From Lachnospiraceae bacterium (GTDB lineage Bacteria; Bacillota; Clostridia; Lachnospirales; Lachnospiraceae): a stretch of 53,572 nt of DNA. A program made the position numbers and the translations under genes. Under the pieces are notes generated by a model. It was not told where the DNA came from. It ran no database searches and worked only from the letters and a program-made list of their open reading frames with translations. The stretch covers positions 1 through 53,572 of the forward strand of contig JAILFA010000027.1 of NCBI GenBank assembly GCA_024687125.1, written 5' to 3'. Numbering within the stretch: the stretch's first letter is position 1; each line of letters starts with the position of its first letter. Shown here in pieces: positions 23,417 through 32,443 of the stretch.

Positions 23417-25889
23417 ACTGCTGCAGGGAGCGGATATCAGGATCACCCGTCCTGGGGAGGGGAGCCTTGTGGTGGCCCGTGGGACGGTGCTCGTCTATGT
23501 TGCTCCGTTTGCCGGGGAGACCGAAGACACCGCGCTGGGAAGGCGGCTGTTTCTCGCGGAATGTACTGTTGGGACAGTGATCCCGGATCTGTTCTACACG
23601 GATGAGGAAGGAACGCTTTACCGTTTCCTGATCACCGCACGCGAAGAGGCGGTCGAGCTCGAGATCCGTTCCGATCTCGACCCGGCCAGGGTACGCGCGG
23701 AGTTTGCTCTCGCCGGCGGCATTCCGCACGCGGAACGCCTCGGTTTTGAGGAGGCGGTGGCGGAGCTGTACCGCATGCATCAGGTCAGGGATGACGCGTA
23801 TATTTACCGTGCGGACAGGGACCGCATATTCTATGAGGAAGAGGGGCAGCGCAGGATCGACCGGCGCCTGCATAAAAATGCGGCGGAGCAGAGGGGGAGG
23901 AGCAGAAACCCTCTGTATCTGGCGCTTTTCAGACTCTGCGAGGAGCAGGGGATGCAGCCGCCTTCTCCGGAAAAAACGGGCGCCGGACAGAGCGGAAATC
24001 CCCCGATCCCGCAGGTACTGGACAGATGCGGCATTGTCTGGCGCAGGATCCCTCTGACTCAGATACGGACCCGGGACAGGGGAGAGACTTTTCTTGCGGA
24101 GACAGTGCAGGATCACCGGGTCGTGCTCGTCAGGAAGACGGGGGGCGGCGAGTGGCGGCTGCTGGATCCTGACTCCGGCAGTACGCTCTGTTCGGGACAG
24201 GATGCCGCGGACAGGATCCGGGAGGTGTACAGGATCATTCCGCCGCTTCCGGACACAGCCGGCGATCCCGGCATTCTCGGCAGGTATATCCGCAGCAGGA
24301 TCCGGCCGTCCGAATGGCTGCTGGCCGGAGCCGCTTCGGCCCTTACCGCGGCTTTCCTGGTGTGTCTGCTGCTTCTTTTACACGGGTATCACGGAACGCC
24401 TCTCCTGGCGGACTGCGCAGTTGCCGGTACCGCGGCTGCCGCGGCATGGCTCACCGCGCGTGCGGCCTTTGCCGGAGCTGAGGAGCGGATCGGGTACAGG
24501 CTGCAGGCGGCGCTGTATCACCGGGCTTTTTCTCTGCCGCAGGCGCTCCTTGCGGATACGGACAGTGCCTGCCTGGCTGAGTTCACGGCCGGTGCCGGCT
24601 GCCGTACGGCGCGTGAGCAGTCCGGACGGATCCTCGGAGGTTTTCTGGCCGCTCCGCTTTTGCTGTGCGGCTGTGTGGGGATGATTTCTGCCGGGAGCAC
24701 AGCGGCAGCGGTGGTCCTGTCCGTCGAGGGCGTGCTCTTTCTGCTGTTTCTTTCCGCGAGCGGCGGCGGTGTCCGTGCCCGCTCAGCATGCGCAAAACTC
24801 AGGAGCGGTCTGGATTCCGAGCTTTATCAGGATCTGCGCGGTGTCTCCAAGATCAGGACCGCCGGTGCCTCGGCGGGTGTGCTGTACCGCTATATCCGCG
24901 GCCTTCTGGACTTCAGTCTGCAGAGGGACAGGGCAGAGCACCTGTCGCATTTCCGAAAGCTGATCCTTTCTGCGCTGTGGTTCGTATCGCCACCCGCCGT
25001 CCTGCTGCTGTCCGGCACCGCCTTCGGACCTCCGGCACAGCGGCAGGCTATGCTGTTTCTTGCGGGCGGCGTTCTGTTTTCCGCGGGTATCAGCGCCGCG
25101 GCGGTCCTTGTCCACAAAAGCCGTATGCAGGAGGCAGCCGCTGCTCCTCTCTGCAGGCTCCTGTCCGTTCCAGGAGAGGACGCGGCTGCCGGAGCCGTCC
25201 CTGAGGAGGTGACGGGACGGATCGATATCGATCATCTGACCTTTACCCGGCCGGGAGAGGAGACGCCCGTCCTGAACGACATTTCCGTTCATATCGCCCC
25301 GGGCGAGTATATCGGGATCGCCGGAAGCTGCGGCTCAGGCAAGTCCACCCTGCTGGGGCTTCTGCTCGGATTCCTGACCCCGGAGCGGGGGCGGATCTAC
25401 TATGACCACAGAGATCTGGAGGCGCTGGATAAGCGCGTGCTGCGCAGGGAAATGGGCGTCGTGCTCCAGGATGATCATCTGATCAGCGGTTCCATCGCGG
25501 ATAACCTGGCGGTGAGAGATCCGGAGCTTTCGGAAAAGAGAATGTGGGAGCTGCTGGAGAGCGTCGGGATGAAGGAGACGGTCGAGGCGATGCCGATGGG
25601 TCTGATGACCATGCTTGACGGGGAGAGCCCCGCACTCTCTGGCGGGGAAAAGCAGCGTCTCATACTCGCGAGAGCTCTGTCCGCGCATCCGAAGATCCTG
25701 CTTCTCGACGAGCCGACGAGTGCGCTGGATGACATTACGCAGCGCAGGATCTGTGATACAATAAAGGGGCTTTCGGCGACACGTGTCGTCGTCGCACATC
25801 GGCCGGATATGCTGGCTGACTGCGACCGGATCCTGGTACTCGACAAAGGCCGGATCATAAAACAGGGAAAACCGGAAGAAGTTCTGTAA
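23409..25889 (+). CDS. Second NHLM-type ABC exporter subunit without protease
   Basis: The 826-residue protein is the usual partner of the protease-carrying NHLM exporter. It has a long soluble N-terminal part (about 1-300, no C39 triad), a transmembrane domain (about 305-590) and an ATPase with Walker A GSCGSGKST (639-647), signature LSGGEKQR and Walker B ILLLDEPTS. The two proteins likely form a heterodimer. The start at 23409 is placed by AGGGAGG; it overlaps the preceding stop by eight bases, so the pair is coupled. The operon continues after 45 bases with the anti-sigma kinase gene. Confidence 0.87.
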   Translation: MRELLQGADIRITRPGEGSLVVARGTVLVYVAPFAGETEDTALGRRLFLAECTVGTVIPDLFYTDEEGTLYRFLITAREEAVELEIRSDLDPARVRAEFALAGGIPHAERLGFEEAVAELYRMHQVRDDAYIYRADRDRIFYEEEGQRRIDRRLHKNAAEQRGRSRNPLYLALFRLCEEQGMQPPSPEKTGAGQSGNPPIPQVLDRCGIVWRRIPLTQIRTRDRGETFLAETVQDHRVVLVRKTGGGEWRLLDPDSGSTLCSGQDAADRIREVYRIIPPLPDTAGDPGILGRYIRSRIRPSEWLLAGAASALTAAFLVCLLLLLHGYHGTPLLADCAVAGTAAAAAWLTARAAFAGAEERIGYRLQAALYHRAFSLPQALLADTDSACLAEFTAGAGCRTAREQSGRILGGFLAAPLLLCGCVGMISAGSTAAAVVLSVEGVLFLLFLSASGGGVRARSACAKLRSGLDSELYQDLRGVSKIRTAGASAGVLYRYIRGLLDFSLQRDRAEHLSHFRKLILSALWFVSPPAVLLLSGTAFGPPAQRQAMLFLAGGVLFSAGISAAAVLVHKSRMQEAAAAPLCRLLSVPGEDAAAGAVPEEVTGRIDIDHLTFTRPGEETPVLNDISVHIAPGEYIGIAGSCGSGKSTLLGLLLGFLTPERGRIYYDHRDLEALDKRVLRREMGVVLQDDHLISGSIADNLAVRDPELSEKRMWELLESVGMKETVEAMPMGLMTMLDGESPALSGGEKQRLILARALSAHPKILLLDEPTSALDDITQRRICDTIKGLSATRVVVAHRPDMLADCDRILVLDKGRIIKQGKPEEVL

Positions 25890-25934
25890 CGATTTTTGCC
25901 GGACAGGTGTATATGACAGACGGAGGATAGGAGC

Positions 25935-26354
25935 ATGTACGAGACCAGGATACCGGCAAAGCTCGCGGCGTGGAACGAAGCGCGGAGAGAACTGGAGGAG
26001 GAACTCTCCCGGTATGGATTTACGCCGGCCGAAGCGGTCTCCTTTCTGGTGGCGGCGGAAGAGGCGTTTGCGAATATCGCTTCCTATGCCTATCCGGAGC
26101 GGGACGGAGAATGCGTGATACGGCTGGAGGACGCCGGGGAAAACGGTGTGAGACTGACGTTTACGGATCGGGGGATCCCGTTCGATCCGACGGCATATAC
26201 GCCGCGGGAACCGATCAGACAGGCCAGAGGGGAGAAGCCCGGCGGTTTCGGGATCGCCATGATGAGAGAGAGAACCGACGAGATCAGGTATGAGCAGGCG
26301 GACGGCCGAAACAGGCTCACACTGATCAGATATCATAAAGAGGGGGAACAGTGA
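25935..26354 (+). CDS. Anti-sigma-type serine kinase (SpoIIAB/RsbW-like HATPase)
   Basis: The 139-residue single-domain protein has the GHKL ATPase boxes: an N-box in AAEEAFANIASYAYP, a G1 box in FTDRGIPFDP, and a G2 box in GGFGIAMMRERTDEI. Stand-alone HATPase_c_2 proteins of this size bind a sigma factor and phosphorylate the STAS antagonist. The antagonist gene follows with a one-base overlap. With the SpoIIE-like phosphatase at 18350 this makes a complete partner-switching set; whether the target is the sigma factor at 20763 is inference. Ribosome site GGAGGATAGGAG. Confidence 0.88.
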   Translation: MYETRIPAKLAAWNEARRELEEELSRYGFTPAEAVSFLVAAEEAFANIASYAYPERDGECVIRLEDAGENGVRLTFTDRGIPFDPTAYTPREPIRQARGEKPGGFGIAMMRERTDEIRYEQADGRNRLTLIRYHKEGEQ

Positions 26355-26662
26355 TGAATTACCGAGAGGAACTCAGGGACAGGCAGCTCAGGCTGATCGT
26401 ACAGGGGGATCTGAAGACGTCGGATGCCAAACTCTTTGAACAGAAGCTGCTCATGGGACTGGAAAAGAACCACCATGTGCTGGTGGATATGGAAGCGGTC
26501 GGTTTTATCTGCAGTTCCGCTCTGAGGGGACTTCTCGCGGCGCAGCAGAAGGCGGATGAGATGGGGGACGGCGAGCTTGTGCTCACGCATGTCGGGGAGG
26601 AGGTCATGAACGTCTTTCGCTCGACAGGGTTTCAGCACATACTGACGATCCGTGAGTCATAA
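26354..26662 (+). CDS. STAS anti-sigma-factor antagonist (SpoIIAA/RsbV-like)
   Basis: The 102-residue protein has the STAS-domain pattern with VDMEAVGFICSSALRGLLAAQQKADE, in which the SS pair holds the serine that the kinase would phosphorylate. It starts at ATG 26354 inside the stop of the kinase (ATGA overlap) and ends 15 bases before the candidate peptide gene. It should bind the HATPase when dephosphorylated and free that protein's sigma target. Confidence 0.87.
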   Translation: MNYREELRDRQLRLIVQGDLKTSDAKLFEQKLLMGLEKNHHVLVDMEAVGFICSSALRGLLAAQQKADEMGDGELVLTHVGEEVMNVFRSTGFQHILTIRES

Positions 26663-26677
26663 GTTAAGGAGGGAGCT

Positions 26678-26896
26678 ATGGGAAACCGGATGGAAGAAGA
26701 ACTGCTCCGTGCAGGACGGTCGGAAGAAGCAATGTCCGGCAGTGATGCGCTTTCGGGGATGATCGATGCCTATGCGATCCCGGGTGAAGAGGACCTCTCC
26801 CGGGAGGAACTGCTTTCCGTGACAGGCGGCCGGCAGGATCCCGGTGACCGGATCTGGCAGAGGATCCTGGAAAAGAGCGGGAATCTCGAGGAATAA
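26678..26896 (+). CDS. Candidate exported peptide precursor with double-glycine leader
   Basis: The 72-residue product is small, acidic and helical, and residues 40-51 read LSREELLSVTGG. That is the classic C39-peptidase leader ending (LS-EEL--V-GG) also found in NHLM/Nif11-type precursors. Cleavage after G51 would release a 21-residue tail (52-72) with one Trp, one Pro, several charged residues and no Cys, so a lanthionine or disulfide product is excluded. It lies directly downstream of the exporter and switching genes with a strong AAGGAGG site at 26667. No RiPP-modifying enzyme is in the window, so the product may be unmodified. It could alternatively be a regulatory protein with a chance match. 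Confidence 0.6.
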   Translation: MGNRMEEELLRAGRSEEAMSGSDALSGMIDAYAIPGEEDLSREELLSVTGGRQDPGDRIWQRILEKSGNLEE

Positions 26897-27010
26897 ATAA
26901 GCAGAAAGATTTTTTACCTGATCTGTAACAAAACAATCCGTGTCGGGTATACATAGTCGGAACCGATGGAAAGACCGGCCGACGCCGGACAGTTACAGAG
27001 GAGGTAAAAG

Positions 27011-29017
27011 ATGAGGATCATGACTAAGATCAGGCGGATGACAGCATCTGCCATGGCAGTGATCTCAGCGGCGATGCTGGGGATGACTGCCGCGCCGTCC
27101 CTGACGGCACTTACAGCCCACGCATATTCCATCACACCGGTCCGCAGCACCGAGGAGGTCACCCAGCGGCTCGACGAGATGGAATCGATCTACAAGGGCA
27201 AGCACTGGGGCAGCACCGGCTCCGTAAAGAGCAAGCAGGACCTGATCAACGCGGTGAACGCCGGCTACAGCGATCCCGGAATGGGATTCTCGATGGCGGA
27301 CAGAGAGAGCGCACTGGGCCTGTCGGATTACGGGACCAAAAAAGTCAGCGGTGTGAACAGCAACAAGTTTTCGGGTACGCAGTGCTGGGGCTTTGCCGTC
27401 TACATGGGCTATGTCCTGACCGGCAGTATCCCCAAGATGGGCTCCACGGGCAACGGCTATACCTGCTATAAGGGTAATGCACTGAACGGTTTTACCCTGC
27501 GTCCGGGCGACATCATCCGCAACGAGGGCTATACGGACTGGGACGGCACCTGGCAGAGTGAGCATGTAGGGCTTGTCTGGCGGGTCGACGGTTCGCAGGT
27601 CACAGTCGTGGAGAGTAATGTACGTTCCTCCGACTACGGCGCCAACTGGATCAACTGGGGAACCATGGGCTACCACGCGAGCCGGTCCAAGCTCAAGGAC
27701 AACGGCAATCTGGTGCGGCTTGCCAGAGAGAGCGGCGGCTATGTCATGCGCCCGGATCTGAGCGGCAGCTCGCAGCCGGCGGCGAATACACCATCCACCC
27801 TGTCCCTTGCGGTGACGAGTGCTCCGTCGAAGATCGCGGTCGGTGAACTGTACGGCCTCCGGGGCAGCATCAGTTCCAACTACAATATCACCGAGGTGAT
27901 CGGCAGGATCTACAACGCATCCGGCAGCGCAGTGCAGGAGACACACGATTATCCGAATAAGACAAGCGTCAATATCCGATACCTGAACGCCAATCAGAAG
28001 CTGTACTTCAACTACCTGGATGCCGGTTACTACACACTGGAGATCGTCGCGACGGACGGCAGGGAGACCAGAAGCTTCCGTCAGGACTTTACCGTAGGCG
28101 ATCCTGCTCCCGCGGATGTGCCCTCCACGATCAGTGTTTCGGTGACCAGTGCACCTTCGCAGTTAAACGTAGGACAACTTTACGGCTTGCGCGGGACCAT
28201 CAGTTCCAATTATAATATCACCGAAGTGATCGGACGGATCTACGACGCATACGGCAACGTGGTCCAGGAAACACATGACTGGCCGAATACGACGAGCTGC
28301 AACATCAAGTACCTCAACGCCAACCAGCAGCTGTACTTCAACTATCTGGACACCGGCTATTACACGATGGAGATCGTCGCGACAGACGGCAAAGGAACCG
28401 ATGGGTACAAAAAAGACTTTACGGTAGGCGATCCCGCAGCCGCTGAGGCGCAGGCAAGGGCAGAAGCCGAAGCAAGACGTGCCGAAGAAGAAGCGAGAGC
28501 GCAGGCGGAGGCACAGGCCCGTGCTCAGGAGCAGGCCAGAGCCGAGGAAGAAGCAAGGCGTGCGGCCGAGGCACAGGCAAGAGCGGCTGAGGAAGAGTCC
28601 AGGAGACAGCAGGAAGCTTATGAGCAGATCTGTGTGGTACCGGATGAGGACAATCTGCCGGTCAGCGTGAGCGGAGACACGGGAGCCTTTGAACTGCATC
28701 TCTGCAGCAATTCTTCTACGGCAGCGTTCACGGCGGCATCGGACAAGATCTGGATCGTCACGAGGGGCAATGTAGAAGATCTTCGGAACGGGAATATCTA
28801 CACCGACGCGAACAAGCACTTTATCATGAGCTTCTATGATGTGACCGGCGGCGGTATGAGCTATGCGGGCGGCTACTACGCCAACTGCGACAATATTGAG
28901 GGCGGCCTGGAATTCTCCGTCAGAGCAGGACATCAGTACAGGATCTTCCTGGAGACCGAAGGTCTGGGCCAGACAGAAGCGGTGATCGGAGACGGACACA
29001 TCTACGGCGTCCGCTGA
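27011..29017 (+). CDS. Secreted CHAP/NlpC-like cysteine hydrolase with two repeats and coiled coil
   Basis: The 668-residue protein has a Sec signal peptide (residues 1 to about 38, ending AHAYS). An N-terminal catalytic-looking domain (about 60-250) follows, with C125 in GTQCWGFAVYM and H185 in SEHVGLVW, then VVESNV; these give a CHAP- or NlpC-like Cys-His pair suited to cutting peptidoglycan. Two 110-residue repeats (about 261-370 and 371-480) share the run SSNYNITEVIGRIY and lie before an Ala/Glu/Arg coiled coil (about 480-540). A final beta-rich domain (about 545-668) is of unknown type. There is no LPXTG, so it is released or held by the repeats. GAGGAGG sits six bases before the start. 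It may assist passage of the peptide or remodel the wall. Confidence 0.8.
   Translation: MRIMTKIRRMTASAMAVISAAMLGMTAAPSLTALTAHAYSITPVRSTEEVTQRLDEMESIYKGKHWGSTGSVKSKQDLINAVNAGYSDPGMGFSMADRESALGLSDYGTKKVSGVNSNKFSGTQCWGFAVYMGYVLTGSIPKMGSTGNGYTCYKGNALNGFTLRPGDIIRNEGYTDWDGTWQSEHVGLVWRVDGSQVTVVESNVRSSDYGANWINWGTMGYHASRSKLKDNGNLVRLARESGGYVMRPDLSGSSQPAANTPSTLSLAVTSAPSKIAVGELYGLRGSISSNYNITEVIGRIYNASGSAVQETHDYPNKTSVNIRYLNANQKLYFNYLDAGYYTLEIVATDGRETRSFRQDFTVGDPAPADVPSTISVSVTSAPSQLNVGQLYGLRGTISSNYNITEVIGRIYDAYGNVVQETHDWPNTTSCNIKYLNANQQLYFNYLDTGYYTMEIVATDGKGTDGYKKDFTVGDPAAAEAQARAEAEARRAEEEARAQAEAQARAQEQARAEEEARRAAEAQARAAEEESRRQQEAYEQICVVPDEDNLPVSVSGDTGAFELHLCSNSSTAAFTAASDKIWIVTRGNVEDLRNGNIYTDANKHFIMSFYDVTGGGMSYAGGYYANCDNIEGGLEFSVRAGHQYRIFLETEGLGQTEAVIGDGHIYGVR
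27791..28450 (+). repeat. Two tandem 330-base coding repeats
   Basis: The second copy begins at 28121, exactly 330 bases (110 codons) after the first at 27791. Both encode a beta-rich domain starting PST with matching blocks such as SSNYNITEVIGRIY and QLYFNYLD / KLYFNYLD. The DNA copies have diverged at many third positions, so the duplication is not recent. Confidence 0.85.
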
Positions 29018-29081
29018 AGCAGATCCGCAGGCGCATGCAGCGTAAGCGGCACCTGTAGAAAAATCAGAACCGGAATCCGGG

Positions 29082-29110
29082 GACCGGGTCGCGCACAGCG
29101 CGATCCGGTC
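29082..29110. other. Perfect 13-pair hairpin without T-run
   Basis: GACCGG-G-TCGCGC and GCGCGA-T-CCGGTC are separated by the loop ACA (one G-T wobble). It sits in the 117-base gap between the secreted hydrolase and the TIR gene. No thymine tract follows on either strand, so it is a doubtful terminator and could be an RNA processing or stability element. Confidence 0.6.
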
Positions 29111-29134
29111 TCTGGCGGGCAAAAGAGGATGTGG

Positions 29135-32023
29135 ATGGAAGAACGGACGGAAGAGCAGAAGCGCAGATATGTGGCGTTCATCAGTTACCGCCATGTGTCC
29201 CCGGACAGGGAGATCGCGCGCAGGATCCATACCAGGATCGAGCATTTCAGGATCCCGGAGGAATACCGGAAAGCCTATGGGAGCGATAAGCTCGGGCTTG
29301 CTTTCCGCGACGAGGAAGAACTCCCCGCATCGAGCAATCTTTCCGACAATATCAGGGAGGCGCTGGACAACAGTGCTTTCCTGATCGTCGTCTGCACCAC
29401 GAACACGCCGGAATCCGTCTGGGTGGAGCGGGAGATCACCTATTTCATGGAGCATCACGACCGCGATCATGTGCTCGCGGTCCTCGTGGAAGGAAGACCC
29501 GAGGCTTCTTTTCCGAAGCCGCTTCTGCAAAAGATCAACGAGCAGGGGGAGGTCGAAGAGGTGGAACCTCTGGCCGCCAATCTGACGGAGGGAGGAACGC
29601 ATCTAAAGGGCGGACGCTTTTCCAGGGAGATCACGAGGATCTTCGCGGCGATCCTGGGCTGCCCCTTTGACGGACTGTGGCAGAGAGAGCGAAGGTACCG
29701 TACGAGGCGCCTCGCGACCATTCTTGGCGTGGGTCTGGCTGCGGCGCTGGTCTTCCTGGGCGTTGTGGTCGTGCAGAACCGGCAGATCCGTGAGCAGAAC
29801 CGTCAGATCAGCGAGCAGAGCCGGCAGATCGAGGCGGACAGCCAGGCGATCAGTCAGCAGAACGCTGAGATCCGTGAAAAGAACGATCAGATCCTCGCGC
29901 AGGTGGAGGAACTTAAGGAGAGGGAAAACGTCATCCTGACCAATCAGGGAAATCTCCTGCTGGAAAAGGGTGACCGCAGAGGAGCTGTGGAGAGTGCTCT
30001 GGAAGCGCTGGATACCACCGGTGGGGACAGGCCCTACTATCCCGAAGCGGAACGGCTCATGCTGAAAGCATTGGGTGCGTATCGGGGAGGAAACGATGAC
30101 TTTGAGCCGGCGCTGCTCATTACGCAGGATCAGTCGGTCGTCACCTGTGTGATGAGCACGGACGGTACGCTCCTTGCGACGATGGATGAAACGTCTGTTG
30201 TCTCCCTGTATGAAGCGGAAAAAGGAGAGCTTCTGTGGGAGTATCAGACACCGGGGATCGACAACGGATCCTATAGAGAAAGAATCCTTGAGCATGCGGA
30301 TACCGAAGGCTGCAATCTTCAGATCGATGAAAAAAACCGGGCGGTGATCGTGACCCTCCCCGGTAAAGTACAGGCTCTGTCCGTCGAAACGGGAGAAGAA
30401 CTCTGGACGGTCACGGGAACGGACACCTCTGTCCGGACCATGAGCCCTGACGGCACAAAGATGATGATCATGAGCTTTACGGAGGATGGTCTGCCGGAAC
30501 TGCGTTTGATCGACCTGGCAGACGGGAAGACCCTGCAGAGCCTGGAGGTCGAACCGCCGAATGAACAGTTCCGCGAAAAAACCCGCGTGCTGACAGAGTA
30601 CGCGGTGGATAATCCGAAACTCGGTGTTTTCTCCGCGGATGGAAAGAGCTATGCTTTTGCCGTTCAATACGTGCTGAGTAAGGATGCCGATCAGGAAAGC
30701 AGTGTTCTCGTAGACTGGAACAGGGGAGGGCTCGTGCTGTATTATCGATGGGATCTTGAGACAGACGAGGTATCCCTTCTGGGAACGGACGATGCCTATG
30801 GCTCGGCTTCCTATTCCAATGAGATCTTCGGCATGGTGCTGAATGACGAAGGCGACCTGGTGGTCTACTGGTATGATTCCTATGATCACACCGTCAATTC
30901 CAGTCATCAGGACGGTACTGGAGACGCGGGGCACTCTGGGGGCCAGACGCAGCTCCTGCGGAGCTTCTGGGACGAGGATACACAGGTGGAGAACCGGTAC
31001 TGCTTCCTCCCCGGAAAGACCTATACACTCCTCGCGGTCAATAATATGCTTTACATATACCATACGAAAACCGGCAGCTACAGGGGCAGCCACAATGAAG
31101 GACAGGATATCGAGGCACTGTACTGGAGGGATCCGGAGCAGCTGCTCTTTGATATGATCACGGAGAGCGGAAACAGGCCGACCAACAAGATCGATGCCGA
31201 GGAGGAGTATCTCTTCAGTATCAGTGCCTATGGGTATCTTCTTTCCATGGGAGAGATACGGATCCTGGCTTCTACACCATCGATCTTTGCTGAGGAAGAA
31301 AACTTCCGGGAGGCGGATGATCCTCTTCCGGGTGCGGCGGTCGCCATCGTTCGGAGGTCCCATCCGGACGAGGTAGTCGTCTTCCGCCCGCTGGGAGATC
31401 CGCATGGGGATAAGATCCAGTATGACCCCAAGGAAGCGGGGGATGCCTGGAACGAGAAACGGCAGGCGCAGGCGGAACAGGTCAGAGCCGCAGCGGAGGC
31501 GGGCGAGCCGCTGGAGGCATTGCTTGACTGGGATGATGAACGGATTCAGTCGAAGGGCATATTCCTGTGGGAAGATGAAAAGGAAGACCCTTATCTGTTT
31601 CCTGTTCTGGAGTTTACCATAGGGGCCCGGATCCGCACCGAGGACGGACGCTATGAGGTTTTAAGCGATGAACTGGCAAACCGGGTTACTGTTACGGATC
31701 TGGATACAGGCGACGTCGTCTTTGAAAAAACGGACTACATGAGCAGCCTGCGTGTCTGGAATGATACCGGGCACCAACGGCTGTATATCGGGAGCGGCAG
31801 TTCCATGATCTGTCTGGATACCGATTCCTATACAGAGCTCTTCGATCTGTACGATATTGTTGATTTTCTGCCCGAAGAGAATCGCCTGATCGCGCATCAC
31901 CATACGGGAGATGAGTATTACTCCTATCCGGCCTATACCGTGGAGGAACTGGTCGAGTGGGGGAAGCAGTGGCTTGCCGGAGAGACAGGGGCAGGAAGAT
32001 ACGAAAAAGGAGGAGATCGATGA
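29135..32023 (+). CDS. TIR-domain protein with membrane helix, coiled coil and beta-propeller (copy A)
   Basis: The 962-residue protein has an N-terminal TIR domain (about 10-185): FISYRH at 15-20 with SYRH as box 1, a GLAFRDEEELPASSNL segment, and SVWVEREITYF with E100 in the position of the NADase glutamate. One membrane helix (about 195-215) and a coiled coil of NRQI/SRQI repeats (about 216-265) follow. A long WD40/PQQ-like propeller with blades such as DGTLLATMDETSVVSLYEAEKGELLWEY completes the protein. TIR is predicted cytoplasmic and the propeller outside, or both inside with an anchored middle. ATG 29135 is preferred over 29129 because AAGAGG lies seven bases before it. It is the first of a near-identical pair. 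Confidence 0.85.
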   Translation: MEERTEEQKRRYVAFISYRHVSPDREIARRIHTRIEHFRIPEEYRKAYGSDKLGLAFRDEEELPASSNLSDNIREALDNSAFLIVVCTTNTPESVWVEREITYFMEHHDRDHVLAVLVEGRPEASFPKPLLQKINEQGEVEEVEPLAANLTEGGTHLKGGRFSREITRIFAAILGCPFDGLWQRERRYRTRRLATILGVGLAAALVFLGVVVVQNRQIREQNRQISEQSRQIEADSQAISQQNAEIREKNDQILAQVEELKERENVILTNQGNLLLEKGDRRGAVESALEALDTTGGDRPYYPEAERLMLKALGAYRGGNDDFEPALLITQDQSVVTCVMSTDGTLLATMDETSVVSLYEAEKGELLWEYQTPGIDNGSYRERILEHADTEGCNLQIDEKNRAVIVTLPGKVQALSVETGEELWTVTGTDTSVRTMSPDGTKMMIMSFTEDGLPELRLIDLADGKTLQSLEVEPPNEQFREKTRVLTEYAVDNPKLGVFSADGKSYAFAVQYVLSKDADQESSVLVDWNRGGLVLYYRWDLETDEVSLLGTDDAYGSASYSNEIFGMVLNDEGDLVVYWYDSYDHTVNSSHQDGTGDAGHSGGQTQLLRSFWDEDTQVENRYCFLPGKTYTLLAVNNMLYIYHTKTGSYRGSHNEGQDIEALYWRDPEQLLFDMITESGNRPTNKIDAEEEYLFSISAYGYLLSMGEIRILASTPSIFAEEENFREADDPLPGAAVAIVRRSHPDEVVVFRPLGDPHGDKIQYDPKEAGDAWNEKRQAQAEQVRAAAEAGEPLEALLDWDDERIQSKGIFLWEDEKEDPYLFPVLEFTIGARIRTEDGRYEVLSDELANRVTVTDLDTGDVVFEKTDYMSSLRVWNDTGHQRLYIGSGSSMICLDTDSYTELFDLYDIVDFLPEENRLIAHHHTGDEYYSYPAYTVEELVEWGKQWLAGETGAGRYEKGGDR

Positions 32024-32430
32024 TCAGCTATCTCTTTTTCGTCAGCGGACAGGAAAGAAGGAACGCGGATGACGCGGCAGCAGTACCGGACCGGGTCTAT
32101 GTATCCGCGGAGGACGGCGCGAAGGCGTACGCCGCCTCTCTTTTTCCTGAAAAGCGCGCTGTGGAGATCACGTCGTTTTCCGCCGATCCCTCTGCGGACG
32201 GAAATTACAGAGAACACATCCTGGCGGCTTTTGACACATTGGTCGGAAATTTCCGCGTCCTGTATCAGGACGCTGAGAGAACGGTCCGCATCGCGTTTGT
32301 CCTGCCGGAAACGGTCACGGCAGTGATCCTGGATGCCCGCCTTAACGGGGGCCTTTCCGCGGCAGAGGGTATCTCTCCCGGCCGGGTCATCACCACCCGC
32401 GGCGAAGGCGGCCGTCTGGCTCTTATGTAG
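32020..32430 (+). CDS. Small protein of unknown function between two TIR genes
   Basis: The 136-residue protein begins MISYLFFVSGQERR, overlaps the stop of TIR copy A by four bases (ATGA) and has AGGAGGAG before the start. It has no signal peptide; it looks like a mixed alpha/beta cytoplasmic domain with an IAFVLPETVTAVI strand near residues 92-104. I recognise no family. Coupled translation between the TIR pair suggests a partner or regulator of them. Confidence 0.7.
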   Translation: MISYLFFVSGQERRNADDAAAVPDRVYVSAEDGAKAYAASLFPEKRAVEITSFSADPSADGNYREHILAAFDTLVGNFRVLYQDAERTVRIAFVLPETVTAVILDARLNGGLSAAEGISPGRVITTRGEGGRLALM

Positions 32431-32443
32431 GACGGGAGGCAGT

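Noticed and set aside
21275..26896. Lanthipeptide or sactipeptide cluster
   Set aside because: No LanM/LanB, radical SAM or YcaO gene is seen, and the candidate product has no cysteine.
28163..31405. Antisense open frames of 479 and 600 codons across the hydrolase and the first TIR gene
   Set aside because: Their translations have no recognisable motif, and the plus-strand frames encode TIR, coiled-coil and propeller signatures. The open antisense frames follow from codon bias.
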